From Anaerolineaceae bacterium (GTDB lineage: Bacteria > Chloroflexota > Anaerolineae > Aggregatilineales > Phototrophicaceae), in contig WGMX01000054.1 of the NCBI GenBank assembly GCA_016124855.1, forward strand, positions 80,882 through 144,881: 64,000 nt of DNA, in the 5' to 3' direction. This document shows positions 25,340-34,625 of this stretch, one piece after another. The translations under genes were made by a program, and so were the position numbers. Numbering within the stretch: the stretch's first letter is position 1; each line of letters opens with the position of its first letter. The notes beneath the pieces are model-generated. The model saw nothing but the letters and a program-made list of their open reading frames with translations. It ran no database searches and had not been told where the DNA came from.

Positions 25340-25367
25340 AATATAACAGGTAAAGATGAGTCGTAAA
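25340..25367 (-). promoter_or_regulatory. Promoter for the minus-strand small RNA candidate
   Basis: Read on the minus strand: TTTACG (25367-25362), 16 bases, TATATT (25345-25340). The match is moderate (four and five of six). Confidence 0.4.
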
Positions 25368-25490
25368 CTACGCACGCCCTACGGAACTCCTACGCCTTCG
25401 CTTAGAGATTCATGAATTGCGGAAAAACAGTTTCTGGTTATGATTAATGCTAGCGTGATAATTACAATATATAAATTTGGGGGCAAACTT

Positions 25491-26477
25491 ATGCTGCGGC
25501 GTTCAACCTTCATCTCGTTTGTGATGGCACTGGTAATGGGCGCGGCTGTCCTGCCAGCCAGCGCCGGAAGCACAGTCGATGCGACTTTCTCGCTGGACTG
25601 CAAAGGGTTCTCGGGCAGCGGCCAAATCGTGCTCGACCGTGATAACACCGGTTCACTGCGCGAAGCGTTCCAAGTGGTCGTAACGGATGGTGTCGGCAAT
25701 ATTATTTACAAGCCGGTGGTGGATAGTTTCTTTGTGGGCGGTACCGTGTCGTGGACGGCAAGCAACGTCATTGAATGGACAGGTACGCCGCAATATAACC
25801 CGCTGACGCTGCGTGTAGTCAGCCTTGCAGGTAACAACTTCGACGAGCAAACCATCGCTATCGGAACTGGAAGCTGCGAAGGACTGCCGAGCTTGGGGGC
25901 GCTGCCGCGCTTCTTGAACGGCGAGACTTCTGATTCGGTGGATATTAATGCTGTTCCGCCGCGTCCGACCAATTCCGAAGAAATGACCAAGAACCTGCCC
26001 GGTTTCCTCATCGTGAACACTGACAATCTGTCACTCCGCAGCGGCGATGGCCCGGAATATACGCTGGTTGGCATTGTTGATGGCGGCACCAAGCTCATCC
26101 CATTGGGACGCAACCTCAAGTTTACATGGTGGCTGGTGAAAGCCGGCGATATTGTCGGCTGGGCGAAGGCCGAATTCTTGGTGGCACGCGGTGATTTGAC
26201 CAGCGTGTCAGTCGTTCCGTCTGAAGGTGAAATCACACCGGCAACCTTCTTTGTTTATAGCAAGTCTTCGCTGCTTTCGGCGCCAAAGAAGAATGCCGTG
26301 CCATTATGCAGCATCGCTGGCAACGTCGAATACATCGCGACCGGACGCACCAAGGCGACCGATTGGTATGAAGTACAGGCGACCTGCGACAATGCCATCG
26401 TTAAGGGCTGGTTGGCGGCTGATCTGGGCGCGTTCCGTGGCCCTGCTGGAACTATTCTGCCGGTGACCACACCGTAA
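25491..26477 (+). CDS. Secreted SH3-domain protein
   Basis: 328 residues from ATG 25491, after GGGGG; signal peptide MLRRSTFISFVMALVMGAAV cut near PASAG. A beta-sandwich-like domain covers ~25-125. A bacterial SH3 domain covers ~180-240 (VNTDNLSLRSGDGPEYTLVG, GWAKAEFLVARG), and a second SH3-like module ~255-320 (YSKSSLLSAPKKNAVPLC, KGWLAADLG). Such proteins are common in this window and are probably exposed at the cell surface. An intrinsic terminator follows. Confidence 0.82.
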   Translation: MLRRSTFISFVMALVMGAAVLPASAGSTVDATFSLDCKGFSGSGQIVLDRDNTGSLREAFQVVVTDGVGNIIYKPVVDSFFVGGTVSWTASNVIEWTGTPQYNPLTLRVVSLAGNNFDEQTIAIGTGSCEGLPSLGALPRFLNGETSDSVDINAVPPRPTNSEEMTKNLPGFLIVNTDNLSLRSGDGPEYTLVGIVDGGTKLIPLGRNLKFTWWLVKAGDIVGWAKAEFLVARGDLTSVSVVPSEGEITPATFFVYSKSSLLSAPKKNAVPLCSIAGNVEYIATGRTKATDWYEVQATCDNAIVKGWLAADLGAFRGPAGTILPVTTP

Positions 26478-26503
26478 TTTTGACGGACAATCATTTGTAA
26501 ACG

Positions 26504-26531
26504 AAGGGCGAGCCACTGGTTCGCCCTTTTT
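26504..26531 (+). terminator. Intrinsic terminator
   Basis: AAGGGCGA (26504-26511) pairs with TCGCCCTT (26521-26528), 9-base loop, then TTT and GTTT. Confidence 0.75.
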
Positions 26532-26622
26532 GTTTGGTATGAACGGCTGTCCTGTTATTTGACGGCTGCCCGACTTTTCAGCTACGCTTATGCCCAATTG
26601 CTCATCATGATTTAGGTCAAGA

Positions 26623-27780
26623 ATGCGAAAATTTTTCTTGTTTGGCATATTGCTGTTTTGCGGCAGTCTAAGTGTGCAGGCGCAAAGCAGCCTCACAGCC
26701 TTAGTTGGCCCACTGATCGCGGTCAACACAGCGGAACAGGATCACATCGTTCTCTATGATGTCAGTAACGGTGTAGAGCGTTCGCTCAATCTGGGTAACG
26801 GTTGGCTGATGCCTTGGGGATTTACCGCCGATGGCTGCCGTGTCATTTATACATCGAGCGACGGATTAGCTTTTGCCCGTGTTTACAGCGCCAGATTGGA
26901 TGGCAGTGATAAGCATGCATTGGTGCAGTTTAATGACCTGCCAGCGGACGCGTGGGGTGTTTGGGAGCCGCAAGCCTCGCCTGATGGTTCGAAAATTGCA
27001 TTTAACCTGCTGCGGAAAGATGCCAAGTCGGGTAAGACCACCAGCCATCTTGCAGTCATAGATGCCAATGGCGGAAAACCGGACATTTACAGCGTCAGCG
27101 GCAGTGAATACGAACCGCGTTGGTCACCGGATGGGAAATGGCTTGCTTATATCTCCTTTACCGAACGTGTACCCGGTGCGGATGTGAATTCAACGGCTGT
27201 GCCAACGCCTGAAGGACAGGGCGCGGTCAGCATGTTACGGGAAGCCGATTTGTGGGTGGTCAGTGCCGATGGCAAAACCAAGTATCGCTTAACGGACTTC
27301 CCAACTGGCAGTGTTCGTTCGCCGCGTTGGTCACCAGACGGTTTTCTGATTAGCTTTATCTATTCGCCTAGCCCGAATAACGACACCTTCTGGATGATCG
27401 GTAATGCCGACGGGGCAATCGCGACACAGTTGAGCTATATGTGGAGCGAAATCATGGATACCACATGGTTTCCTGACAGCGCATCCATTTTGGGCGTGGC
27501 GCGTGACTTCCAGAACATCACCGATAACACCCTATGGAAAGTGCCGTTGGTCGGCAATGCGGATACCGATGCCAAACAATTCTTGTCTGATCCCAATCTG
27601 CGTTTTGCCGATTACCCCCGTTTTAGTCCTGATGGTCATTGGTTGGCCTTTCGCAGCGAATATGCTTTAGGATTAGCCGATGTCACCAACGGTCAATGGA
27701 ATCTGACAAATCTACCTTACGCCAATACACCGCCTGTTTGGAGTCCCGCCGGATTTAAGGGCGAGGCCGAATGCAAATGA
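26623..27780 (+). CDS. Secreted TolB-like beta-propeller protein
   Basis: 385 residues with a signal peptide (MRKFFLFGILLFCGSLSVQA, cut before QSS). Repeated blades carry the PD40/TolB word: ASPDGSKIAFNLL, WSPDGKWLAYISF, WSPDGFLISFIY, FSPDGHWLAFRS. These propellers bind proteins or ligands; no catalytic domain follows the propeller. AGG about nine bases before the ATG is the only ribosome binding site. It is 21 bases upstream of acpS, so the two could share a transcript. Confidence 0.8.
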   Translation: MRKFFLFGILLFCGSLSVQAQSSLTALVGPLIAVNTAEQDHIVLYDVSNGVERSLNLGNGWLMPWGFTADGCRVIYTSSDGLAFARVYSARLDGSDKHALVQFNDLPADAWGVWEPQASPDGSKIAFNLLRKDAKSGKTTSHLAVIDANGGKPDIYSVSGSEYEPRWSPDGKWLAYISFTERVPGADVNSTAVPTPEGQGAVSMLREADLWVVSADGKTKYRLTDFPTGSVRSPRWSPDGFLISFIYSPSPNNDTFWMIGNADGAIATQLSYMWSEIMDTTWFPDSASILGVARDFQNITDNTLWKVPLVGNADTDAKQFLSDPNLRFADYPRFSPDGHWLAFRSEYALGLADVTNGQWNLTNLPYANTPPVWSPAGFKGEAECK

Positions 27781-27801
27781 ACCACGAAGGATAGGAACAT
27801 T

Positions 27802-28164
27802 ATGCTCCGCTGCGGAATTGATATGATCGAAAACAGGCGCGTGGAGGAGGGGATTGCCCGCTTGGGTGAACGCTTCCTCAACCGTTTTTTTACGGCGGGT
27901 GAACGCCAAGACTGTAACGATAAACCCAATCGTTTAGCCGCGCGGCTGGCAGGCAAAGAAGCCGTTAGTAAAGCCTTTGGTACAGGCATCGGTGACATCA
28001 GTTGGATTGAGATCGAAATCCGCTGTGATGAACGGGGTCGCCCCACACTGCATTTGCATGGCGCAGCCGCCAAACTTGCTGAAGAGATGGGTTTGACTCA
28101 ATGGGATGTCAGCTTAACCCATACTGATGAATATGCATCAGCGGTCGCCGTCGCCAGCAGCTAA
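27802..28164 (+). CDS. acpS: Holo-[acyl-carrier-protein] synthase
   Basis: 120 residues, normal length. It transfers 4'-phosphopantetheine from CoA to acyl carrier protein for fatty acid synthesis. Motifs: GIDMIENRRVE (metal-binding Asp), RFFTAGE, and RLAGKEAVSKAFGTGI (the WxxKEA-type metal and CoA-binding helix), then SLTHTDEYASAVAV. AGGATAGGAA precedes the ATG. Confidence 0.95.
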   Translation: MLRCGIDMIENRRVEEGIARLGERFLNRFFTAGERQDCNDKPNRLAARLAGKEAVSKAFGTGIGDISWIEIEIRCDERGRPTLHLHGAAAKLAEEMGLTQWDVSLTHTDEYASAVAVASS

Positions 28165-28228
28165 ATAATTGAAATTCCCTCAGCCACCCTATAGACTACT
28201 GGCAATCGTTGGCTACTGAGCATCCGTT

Positions 28229-30085
28229 ATGCCCCTATCGAACCGCAAATCATGGGCTGTTCTGCTTTTTGCCGTGCTGCTCGTGTTGATTGTCCTCAGC
28301 CGCGCCCCATACTTCAGTCAATTGGAACTCGACCCCCACGAAGTTTGGACGATGTGGCAGTCGGTCGGCACGTTGCCGCAGGTCATCAACCGCACACCTT
28401 ATGATTGGGGGCCGCTGTATTATGTGGTGATGTACGGCTGGCAAAATACGGTCGGTGTTCACACCGAAACCGCGCGAATATTATCTGTATTATGGTTGGT
28501 ACTGGGTTCGGCATTTATCTATCGGGCGATGGCGCGGCTGCGTTCAGGTAACGCTCCTTTTTTAGCAACACTTCTTTATGCCACTTCCGCCGGAATCATT
28601 TACCTTAGCCTGAATATTAGAGGCTATGCCCTTCAACTCGCGCTCATGCCTTTGGGGTTTTGGTTATTGCTTCGCTATTTTGGTGCGAAACGACTCGGTT
28701 GGCGTGAATATCTAACGGGTATCGCTTTAGCGGCAGCTATGTTAGGCATGGTTTACATTCACCCGACCGGCATGTTGGCCTGTGTCGTCTTAGGTGCATA
28801 TACCTTATTCGCCTATCCGCGTCGTCTATTGCGCGGGCTGCTGCCGGGAATATTGGTGCTGGTTTTGGCGCTGCCCCAGTTACAAATCCGTTTTGGAACG
28901 GCCACCTCACGCCTCGATAGTTCTTCCTCCATTGTCGATCTCAACAGCGTTTACTCCTTCTTTCAGTACTACACCGGACAATCGGTAGTCCAACAAATTC
29001 TGGCGCTGGTGTTGCTGATTGCCGCGCTGATTTTGTTGTATCGTTCACTGCCCAAACTGACGAGAGCATTACCCCTTTTTCTGTCGATTGCGGTCGGCTG
29101 TGCCATGTTGATTTTCTTGGGCGGTCGGCTCGGTTTTACAGGTCAGCGTCACGCGTGGTGGCTGGTTACACCGGTTGTGCTGCTCATGGCGTGGGGACTT
29201 TCTTATTTGCCTAAACCAGCGCTTATAGGATGTTTTGCGTTTCTGCTCGTCGGCCTATATGTCCCCGCCTTGCCCGGAAGTTTGGACGAAAGTGGTAATC
29301 CTAATCCACCGTTGGGCGTGAATTTTGCGTGGTTGGCACGTAGTGCCCGTTGGGGTGATGCGGTTGTCATTGATCCCCGACAACAATGTTCCATTTACAA
29401 AGACGAATGGGATTATTACACGCGCCTCTATTTCCCACAGGGTATCAACATTGTGGATAATCCGGCAGGTTATCGGCGCGTCTGGTACATCGCCGCTGAC
29501 GGTTGGAATGATCCACAACTGAAGGGCGAAGTGACAAACGACCGTCTGCCTTCAATCTTCAATGGCCCGTGGAACTGCTTGTTCCGGTTGTACATTGCTC
29601 CACCTGATTCAACGGGTATTTTATATGCCAACGGAATGCGTTTTCACGGTTATGAAATTCTAGAGGACGGACAGCCGATCTCAATCCCATTGGTTCGCCG
29701 TGAGAGTGACAGTATCACGGTGCGTTTGTGGTGGTCAGCCGATAATCCGCCGCCGCTGGATTACAGTGTGGGTTTATACATGCTGGATGCAGATACCGGT
29801 ACGCTCATCACCCAACTCGACAGCGCGCCGCAGTTATTGAGTCTCGATCCGATGGATTTTTCGAGGCTGCCGACTGAAACCAGCCGCTGGAAATTGAATC
29901 AACTTTATGTCGAAGAACGAACACTCAATATACCGGACAGCATTCCCTTCTCGCGGGAGGGCGCACATACCTTTGAATTGGCGTTGGTGGTCTATCAATC
30001 AGAGGATAATCAGCGCGTGACTGCACCCGGACTAACACCGGACAATCTTCGTATTTTGCAGACGTTTACCGTGCGTTCGTGGTGA
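28229..30085 (+). CDS. GT39/PMT-like membrane glycosyltransferase
   Basis: 618 residues. About ten or eleven membrane helices cover residues 1-~350, with the first-loop acidic motif ELDPHEVWTMWQ, typical of polyprenyl-phosphate-sugar-using transferases (GT-C fold). Residues ~375-618 form an extracytoplasmic beta-rich domain. The acceptor is unknown; protein or cell-wall glycan is likely. Related layout is seen in the gene at 42367. Confidence 0.8.
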   Translation: MPLSNRKSWAVLLFAVLLVLIVLSRAPYFSQLELDPHEVWTMWQSVGTLPQVINRTPYDWGPLYYVVMYGWQNTVGVHTETARILSVLWLVLGSAFIYRAMARLRSGNAPFLATLLYATSAGIIYLSLNIRGYALQLALMPLGFWLLLRYFGAKRLGWREYLTGIALAAAMLGMVYIHPTGMLACVVLGAYTLFAYPRRLLRGLLPGILVLVLALPQLQIRFGTATSRLDSSSSIVDLNSVYSFFQYYTGQSVVQQILALVLLIAALILLYRSLPKLTRALPLFLSIAVGCAMLIFLGGRLGFTGQRHAWWLVTPVVLLMAWGLSYLPKPALIGCFAFLLVGLYVPALPGSLDESGNPNPPLGVNFAWLARSARWGDAVVIDPRQQCSIYKDEWDYYTRLYFPQGINIVDNPAGYRRVWYIAADGWNDPQLKGEVTNDRLPSIFNGPWNCLFRLYIAPPDSTGILYANGMRFHGYEILEDGQPISIPLVRRESDSITVRLWWSADNPPPLDYSVGLYMLDADTGTLITQLDSAPQLLSLDPMDFSRLPTETSRWKLNQLYVEERTLNIPDSIPFSREGAHTFELALVVYQSEDNQRVTAPGLTPDNLRILQTFTVRSW

Positions 30086-30107
30086 GATATTTGCGGATTA
30101 AATGAGA

Positions 30108-30140
30108 TGCAGCGGATGAAACGGCGCTTCATCCGCTGCA
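30108..30140. terminator. Bidirectional hairpin between convergent genes
   Basis: Perfect 13-bp stem TGCAGCGGATGAA (30108-30120) with TTCATCCGCTGCA (30128-30140), 7-base loop. T-rich flanks are weak. It lies between the glycosyltransferase and rsfS 3' ends. Confidence 0.6.
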
Positions 30141-30160
30141 AATTTGGATGTGGGAATGCG

Positions 30161-30532
30161 TCACTGAATTTGAAGCAGGACATGGGCACCGCGCCACATG
30201 CCTTCCAAATCATAGTAACGGCGTTTGTCTTCTTGGAAGAGATGGACAACTGTGTCGCCGTAGTCCATCAACATCCAACCGCTTTCGGGCGTTCCTTCGA
30301 CCGAAGCCGGAAGTTTGCCAAATTGTTCTTTAACTTGCTCACGTACACCATCTGCTAACGCGCGCAGTTGGCGGTCGCTGTTGCCGGTGCAAATGACGAA
30401 ATAATCCGCGATGATTGCATCGGGACGCAAGTCGAGCAATACGATATTTTCGGCCTTTTTATCTTCTACCGAATCGACGATAAATCGGGCGAGTTCAATT
30501 GATTCCAGAGTAAGACTCCTAGCATTTAGCAC
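30161..30532 (-). CDS. rsfS: Ribosome silencing factor RsfS
   Basis: At most 123 residues from GTG 30532. SIELARFIVDSVEDKKAENIVLLDLRPDAIIADYFVICTGNSDRQLRALADGV is the RsfS core; GWMLMDYGDTVVHLFQEDKRRYYDLEGMW completes it. It binds ribosomal protein uL14 and blocks subunit joining in starvation. The GTG has no ribosome binding site. AGGAG lies seven bases before a CTG at 30508, which would give MESIELARFIVD, the usual family N-terminus, so the true start may be CTG 30508. Confidence 0.93.
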   Translation of the reverse strand: MLNARSLTLESIELARFIVDSVEDKKAENIVLLDLRPDAIIADYFVICTGNSDRQLRALADGVREQVKEQFGKLPASVEGTPESGWMLMDYGDTVVHLFQEDKRRYYDLEGMWRGAHVLLQIQ

Positions 30533-30617
30533 TGTCGCGACGAGTGATAAAACCCAATAGTTAGACGACCACTCAATTTGTATTGTAGCATAATGTGAGT
30601 CAGAAGTAACGGGCTGG

Positions 30618-31424
30618 TTATTGGAGGAAATCGCCTACAGCCTTGACCACACGTTCCGGTTGTTCATCTAGCGGCTGGTGATGTGTACGCGGCAGTTCCA
30701 ACAATTGAGCATTTGGCAAATGGGTGGCAGCGTGGCGACCTTCTTTGGGCGGAACCGTTGTGTCGCTGCTGCCGATAATTACCAATGTTGGATGTTGAAT
30801 GGCGGGTAAATGAGGATGCATATTCTCGCGGGCGATGCTGCGCAGCGCGTGGGTGCTGGCCTGCCACGATGCCCGTTGGAAATCCTGCTGAATGCGGGCT
30901 GCGGTCGCTTGATCTAAATACCAGTGGCTAGGACGGGTGAAAATCGGGCTGATAACGGTCTGTGCCAACATCCACAGCGGCTTGGACTTCGAAAGCGTAT
31001 AACTGCCGATGTCGTTGTTGAACAGCCAGCTAATCTCAAACGGATGTCCAAAGCGTCCGGTGACGACAGGCGACATCAATACCAGTTTTTCGGTGAAATC
31101 TGGCTGCTCGGCAGCTAACTTGAGCGCCAACATTCCGCCCATTGAATGCCCGATGATTGCCTTCGGTCGAACATGATAATGAGTACAGAAGTCGAGCAGC
31201 ATTTCTGCATGGTGTTGGACGTAAATTGATTCGTTCTCGTTGGGGCGCGGCGATAAGCCAAATCCATATAAATCTACCGCCCAAAAATTGGCGATATGCC
31301 CTAAATCGCGTACCAACCGTGACCACATTTGCCCCGAACTTGCCCAACCATGCACCAACAACACGTCAGGGCCATTTCCATGACGGTTATAATGAAGGTT
31401 TAGAGCGGAATGGTTTGCGATCAT
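30618..31424 (-). CDS. Alpha/beta-hydrolase
   Basis: 268 residues. VLLVHGWASSGQMW forms the oxyanion loop, IIGHSMGGMLAL the nucleophile elbow (Ser near 95), GSSDTTVP the Asp, and RTHHQPLDE the His, so the triad is complete. The family hydrolyses esters, lactones or similar bonds; the substrate is not predictable. No lid insertion is obvious. It is on the same strand as rsfS, 85 bases upstream of it, and may share a transcript. Confidence 0.88.
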   Translation of the reverse strand: MIANHSALNLHYNRHGNGPDVLLVHGWASSGQMWSRLVRDLGHIANFWAVDLYGFGLSPRPNENESIYVQHHAEMLLDFCTHYHVRPKAIIGHSMGGMLALKLAAEQPDFTEKLVLMSPVVTGRFGHPFEISWLFNNDIGSYTLSKSKPLWMLAQTVISPIFTRPSHWYLDQATAARIQQDFQRASWQASTHALRSIARENMHPHLPAIQHPTLVIIGSSDTTVPPKEGRHAATHLPNAQLLELPRTHHQPLDEQPERVVKAVGDFLQ

Positions 31425-31702
31425 TTTTGAATTATAACATGGCTCGGTATCGACTCAGCATGAGGAAAAAGTCGCACAGCACTCTCCGACGAAGGGCAGA
31501 GTCGTCGAATTGTTTACCTGTTTTCCAGCGGTATCACACCTTATTGTTCACGCATCGTTTTTGCATTATTGGGTTGTTTAGCTTTCGAACATAGCGACTT
31601 CACTGACACAAGCAAAAGCGATTGAATGGTTAAGGGCATCGTTCTCATTTAGCTTCTGGTCTGCTATGATTAAACCCGAGTTTAAGCAGCAAAGAACCTC
31701 CC

Positions 31703-32626
31703 ATGACTGAAACACAAATTGATTTTAAGGTAAAAACCCCCGGCGAACGCTTGGATAAACTGGTGGTCGAGCAGGTGGGTGACAGCCTCTCCCGCGCTCA
31801 AGTACAGGCGCTCATCAAAGAGGGCAAAGTGACCGTCAACGGCGCACAGGTTAAATCCGGCGTGAAGCTCAAAGGCGGCGAGCAAATCAGTGTGATGATT
31901 GTCACCCGCGAAGTGAGCGAAACGGTCGAACCGGAAGCGATTCCGTTGGTCGTCGTCTACGATGATCCTGATTTTGCTGTCATCGATAAACCGGCTGGCA
32001 TGACAGTTCACCCCGGCGTCGGCAACGAAAAAGGTACGCTGGTGAGTGCGTTACTCGCCCGTTGGCCTGAAGTCGCCCAGATGAATATCGTCGAGAAGCG
32101 CGTCGGCATCGTCCACCGCTTGGACAAAGACACCAGCGGCTTGATTGTCGTTGCCAAGAATGACGCGGCACGCCTCAAGCTTCAGGCGCAGTTCCAATCG
32201 CGCACTGTTAGCAAGGTCTATCTGGCACTCTTAGAAAAAATGCCCGCGACAGTTACGGGACGGGTTGAAGCGCCTATCGCCCGTGACCCCAATCAGCGCA
32301 AACGCATGGCGGTCATGCGCGGTGGCAAACCGGCTATCACCGAGTATCAGGTTATTGACCATCACTTTATTGGTGATCAAGCGTTAGTACGTGTCACGCT
32401 CCACACAGGACGTACCCACCAAATCCGTGTCCACATGGCTTTTATTGGCTGTCCGATAGTCGGTGACAGCGTTTATGGCTATCGTAAGCAGCGCATCAAA
32501 CTCAAACGCCAATTTTTACACGCCGCCGAGTTAGCGTTTGATCATCCAACCACAGGCGAACGCATCAAGTTTGAGTCTCCTCTGCCAGTCGGTTTACAAA
32601 ACACGTTGGACAAACTGCGCAGCTAA
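31703..32626 (+). CDS. RluD-family rRNA pseudouridine synthase
   Basis: 307 residues. An S4 RNA-binding domain (~12-72: GERLDKLVVEQVGDSLSRAQVQALIKEGKVTVNG) is followed by the catalytic domain with VHRLDKDTSGLIVVAKN, whose Asp attacks the uridine. HTGRTHQIRVHMAFIGCPIVGDSVYG ends the core. It changes uridines in 23S rRNA; which positions cannot be told, though length and S4 domain fit RluD. A strong terminator follows. Confidence 0.93.
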   Translation: MTETQIDFKVKTPGERLDKLVVEQVGDSLSRAQVQALIKEGKVTVNGAQVKSGVKLKGGEQISVMIVTREVSETVEPEAIPLVVVYDDPDFAVIDKPAGMTVHPGVGNEKGTLVSALLARWPEVAQMNIVEKRVGIVHRLDKDTSGLIVVAKNDAARLKLQAQFQSRTVSKVYLALLEKMPATVTGRVEAPIARDPNQRKRMAVMRGGKPAITEYQVIDHHFIGDQALVRVTLHTGRTHQIRVHMAFIGCPIVGDSVYGYRKQRIKLKRQFLHAAELAFDHPTTGERIKFESPLPVGLQNTLDKLRS

Positions 32627-32639
32627 ACTCCCTAAATCA

Positions 32640-32669
32640 AAACGGAGCAGATAGTCTGCTCCGTTTTTT
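32640..32669 (+). terminator. Intrinsic terminator
   Basis: AAACGGAGCAGA (32640-32651) pairs perfectly with TCTGCTCCGTTT (32655-32666), 3-base loop, then TTT. It also separates the convergent L,D-transpeptidase gene. Confidence 0.85.
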
Positions 32670-32685
32670 GCTGAGTTAGAATGTT

Positions 32686-34422
32686 TTAAGCGCCGTTGAC
32701 TTCAGAAAATACGCGCTGCCCCAAATCACTTTGCGGCGCGTATTCCTGCGAAATGATTTCAACCACTGTTCCCTGATCGGCCCAGTCGTAGAGCATTTTA
32801 GCGTTATCGTTTTGAGCCATGACGCAGCCGAAAGTGTACTTCGAACCGACGTTACCACCACCCAGATAAGCGCCGTTCGGCAGCAGCACCGCGCCGTGGA
32901 AACCGTTCATTAGCCCCGGTACCACTTCGTACATGCCCATGAACCAATACATTGTCCAACTGCCGCAGTTTAGACCGCTGTTGCTGCACAGGGTAAAGCT
33001 GCCGCCTGCTGCTTCTTCGTCATGAGACAAAATCTGGTAAATTCCCGGTGAGGTCGGGTATTTATCCATGCCTGATGAAATCAGCCAGCTAAACTTTTCC
33101 TGACCATTTTCAAAAGCCTTCATACTCTGGTTATCAAGATCAACCACGATGCGCTTGTTGGGTACGGGGTCAAGCGGTACCGATTTGTCTTTTGAGGGTA
33201 AATTCAAAACATCGCCGACTGAAAGCACATCCAGATTGCGACCGGGATTGGCTTCTTGGATCAAGTAAAAAGGAATGCCTGTCTTACGGGAAATAGAATA
33301 TGCGCGGTCACCCGACTCGACCGTATAACGTGTATCACGGTAGCGGATACGCAGCATGACCGAGCTGGCCTGTTCTCCGATGGCCTTATTCATCTTTTCC
33401 TGTGTTTCACGCGGGTCAAGATAGCGTGTTTCAGTCGCGGTCGGTGGATTTAGGGATTGGATTTGTGCGTTCAAAAACGGCGCGTAGGTTGAATCACGCA
33501 GCGTTAAGCCATCATCACCAATTTCCAACCACGAAGCGAGGGATTCTTTGGTCGTCGTCCAAGTGGTTGTTTTGTCTATGAAGGGATCATAACCATTTAG
33601 CGTAAACGGTTGGCTTACAAATTTGGTTGCTGCTGCTAGGTAAGGTTCTGGATCACTTTGTTGGGGTGGAATAACCGACATCGACAATTCAAGCCGGCCA
33701 GACTGTACCACATCGACGGTTTTCTTTTGCAGGGTATCCATCGTTAAGGATGTGTCGAGCATTCTTCCGTCTTGGCCTGCTACACCAATGAGCTGGTTAT
33801 CTTTCCACGCGTAGCCCGCATTATAAGGGGCAATGTCAGTAGCGGTTGTCAAGTTCAGGAGGTAATTGTTGGCCGTGTTGTAATCGACGCTTAGAACTGG
33901 CTTGACCCCAATCCCAAACGGTAAACCGCTTAACCCCGCACCCTTGGCTGCATCAGCCGTTTTGCGCGCATCAAGTTGTAAGCCAATGTCCGAAGGCTTG
34001 ACCGACCACTTCCGGTCACCATCAACCAGTTGAATTTGATATTGGTTGACCCACGCATTTTGCAGCGCGGCGATGGCTTCTTCTTCGTTCATGTCCCCAA
34101 TAGGAACATTCAGCGCGTATACATTGGGGAAAATGCGCCCTGAAACCAGATGACTGCCTACAAACAAAAGGAACACAATGGCGATTAAGCCACCAATGCC
34201 GATGATGATTTGGCGCGTGTGGGTGATATACCAGAATAAATCACTTAAAATCATGCGGGTTCGCAAAAACCAGCCCGATTCAAGGTGGGCCATGCCCATG
34301 CCAGAGAGCTGACCGCGCAGGGCATCTTTTAATGGGGCGGCAGAAGCGGTTCGATGTTGGCGTGCCATCTGCCGTTCACGGGCGCGGCGCGACGAGTTGC
34401 GACGAGTTCCATAACCATCCAT
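32686..34422 (-). CDS. L,D-transpeptidase (YkuD) with LysM and peptidoglycan-binding domains
   Basis: 578 residues from ATG 34422; AGGGATTGAT upstream decides this over an earlier frame-open start. A basic cytoplasmic N-terminus, one membrane helix (IIIGIGGLIAIVFLLFVGSHLV, ~75-95), a PG_binding_4-like region (~100-345), a LysM domain (YTVESGDRAYSISRKTGIPF to SVGDVLNLP, ~365-410), then the YkuD domain (IVVDLDNQSMKAFENGQ). The catalytic site is FHGAVL with His and SKYTFGCVMAQN with Cys, a variant of SHGCxR in which Met replaces the final Arg region. It would make 3-3 cross-links in peptidoglycan. Confidence 0.9.
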   Translation of the reverse strand: MDGYGTRRNSSRRARERQMARQHRTASAAPLKDALRGQLSGMGMAHLESGWFLRTRMILSDLFWYITHTRQIIIGIGGLIAIVFLLFVGSHLVSGRIFPNVYALNVPIGDMNEEEAIAALQNAWVNQYQIQLVDGDRKWSVKPSDIGLQLDARKTADAAKGAGLSGLPFGIGVKPVLSVDYNTANNYLLNLTTATDIAPYNAGYAWKDNQLIGVAGQDGRMLDTSLTMDTLQKKTVDVVQSGRLELSMSVIPPQQSDPEPYLAAATKFVSQPFTLNGYDPFIDKTTTWTTTKESLASWLEIGDDGLTLRDSTYAPFLNAQIQSLNPPTATETRYLDPRETQEKMNKAIGEQASSVMLRIRYRDTRYTVESGDRAYSISRKTGIPFYLIQEANPGRNLDVLSVGDVLNLPSKDKSVPLDPVPNKRIVVDLDNQSMKAFENGQEKFSWLISSGMDKYPTSPGIYQILSHDEEAAGGSFTLCSNSGLNCGSWTMYWFMGMYEVVPGLMNGFHGAVLLPNGAYLGGGNVGSKYTFGCVMAQNDNAKMLYDWADQGTVVEIISQEYAPQSDLGQRVFSEVNGA

Positions 34423-34625
34423 ATCAATCCCTATAGACCTATTAACTATTGAGCATGATATTTGTCTATATGCTACCACATTCTACGAGAGCTAGATATG
34501 CGTCTTAGGTTGTTCTTAATTTATTCAACAGGTTCGTTGGGCATGATTGGTCTGTCGCGCTGCCCTCGACAAATTAGGCTAGTCGTCTACAATCCCTATA
34601 TTGAGAGCAGTTGAAAGGAACGACT

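Noticed and set aside
25379..25699. 106-codon minus-strand frame overlapping the SH3 protein gene
   Set aside because: Opposite strand of a gene with a clear signal peptide and SH3 domains.
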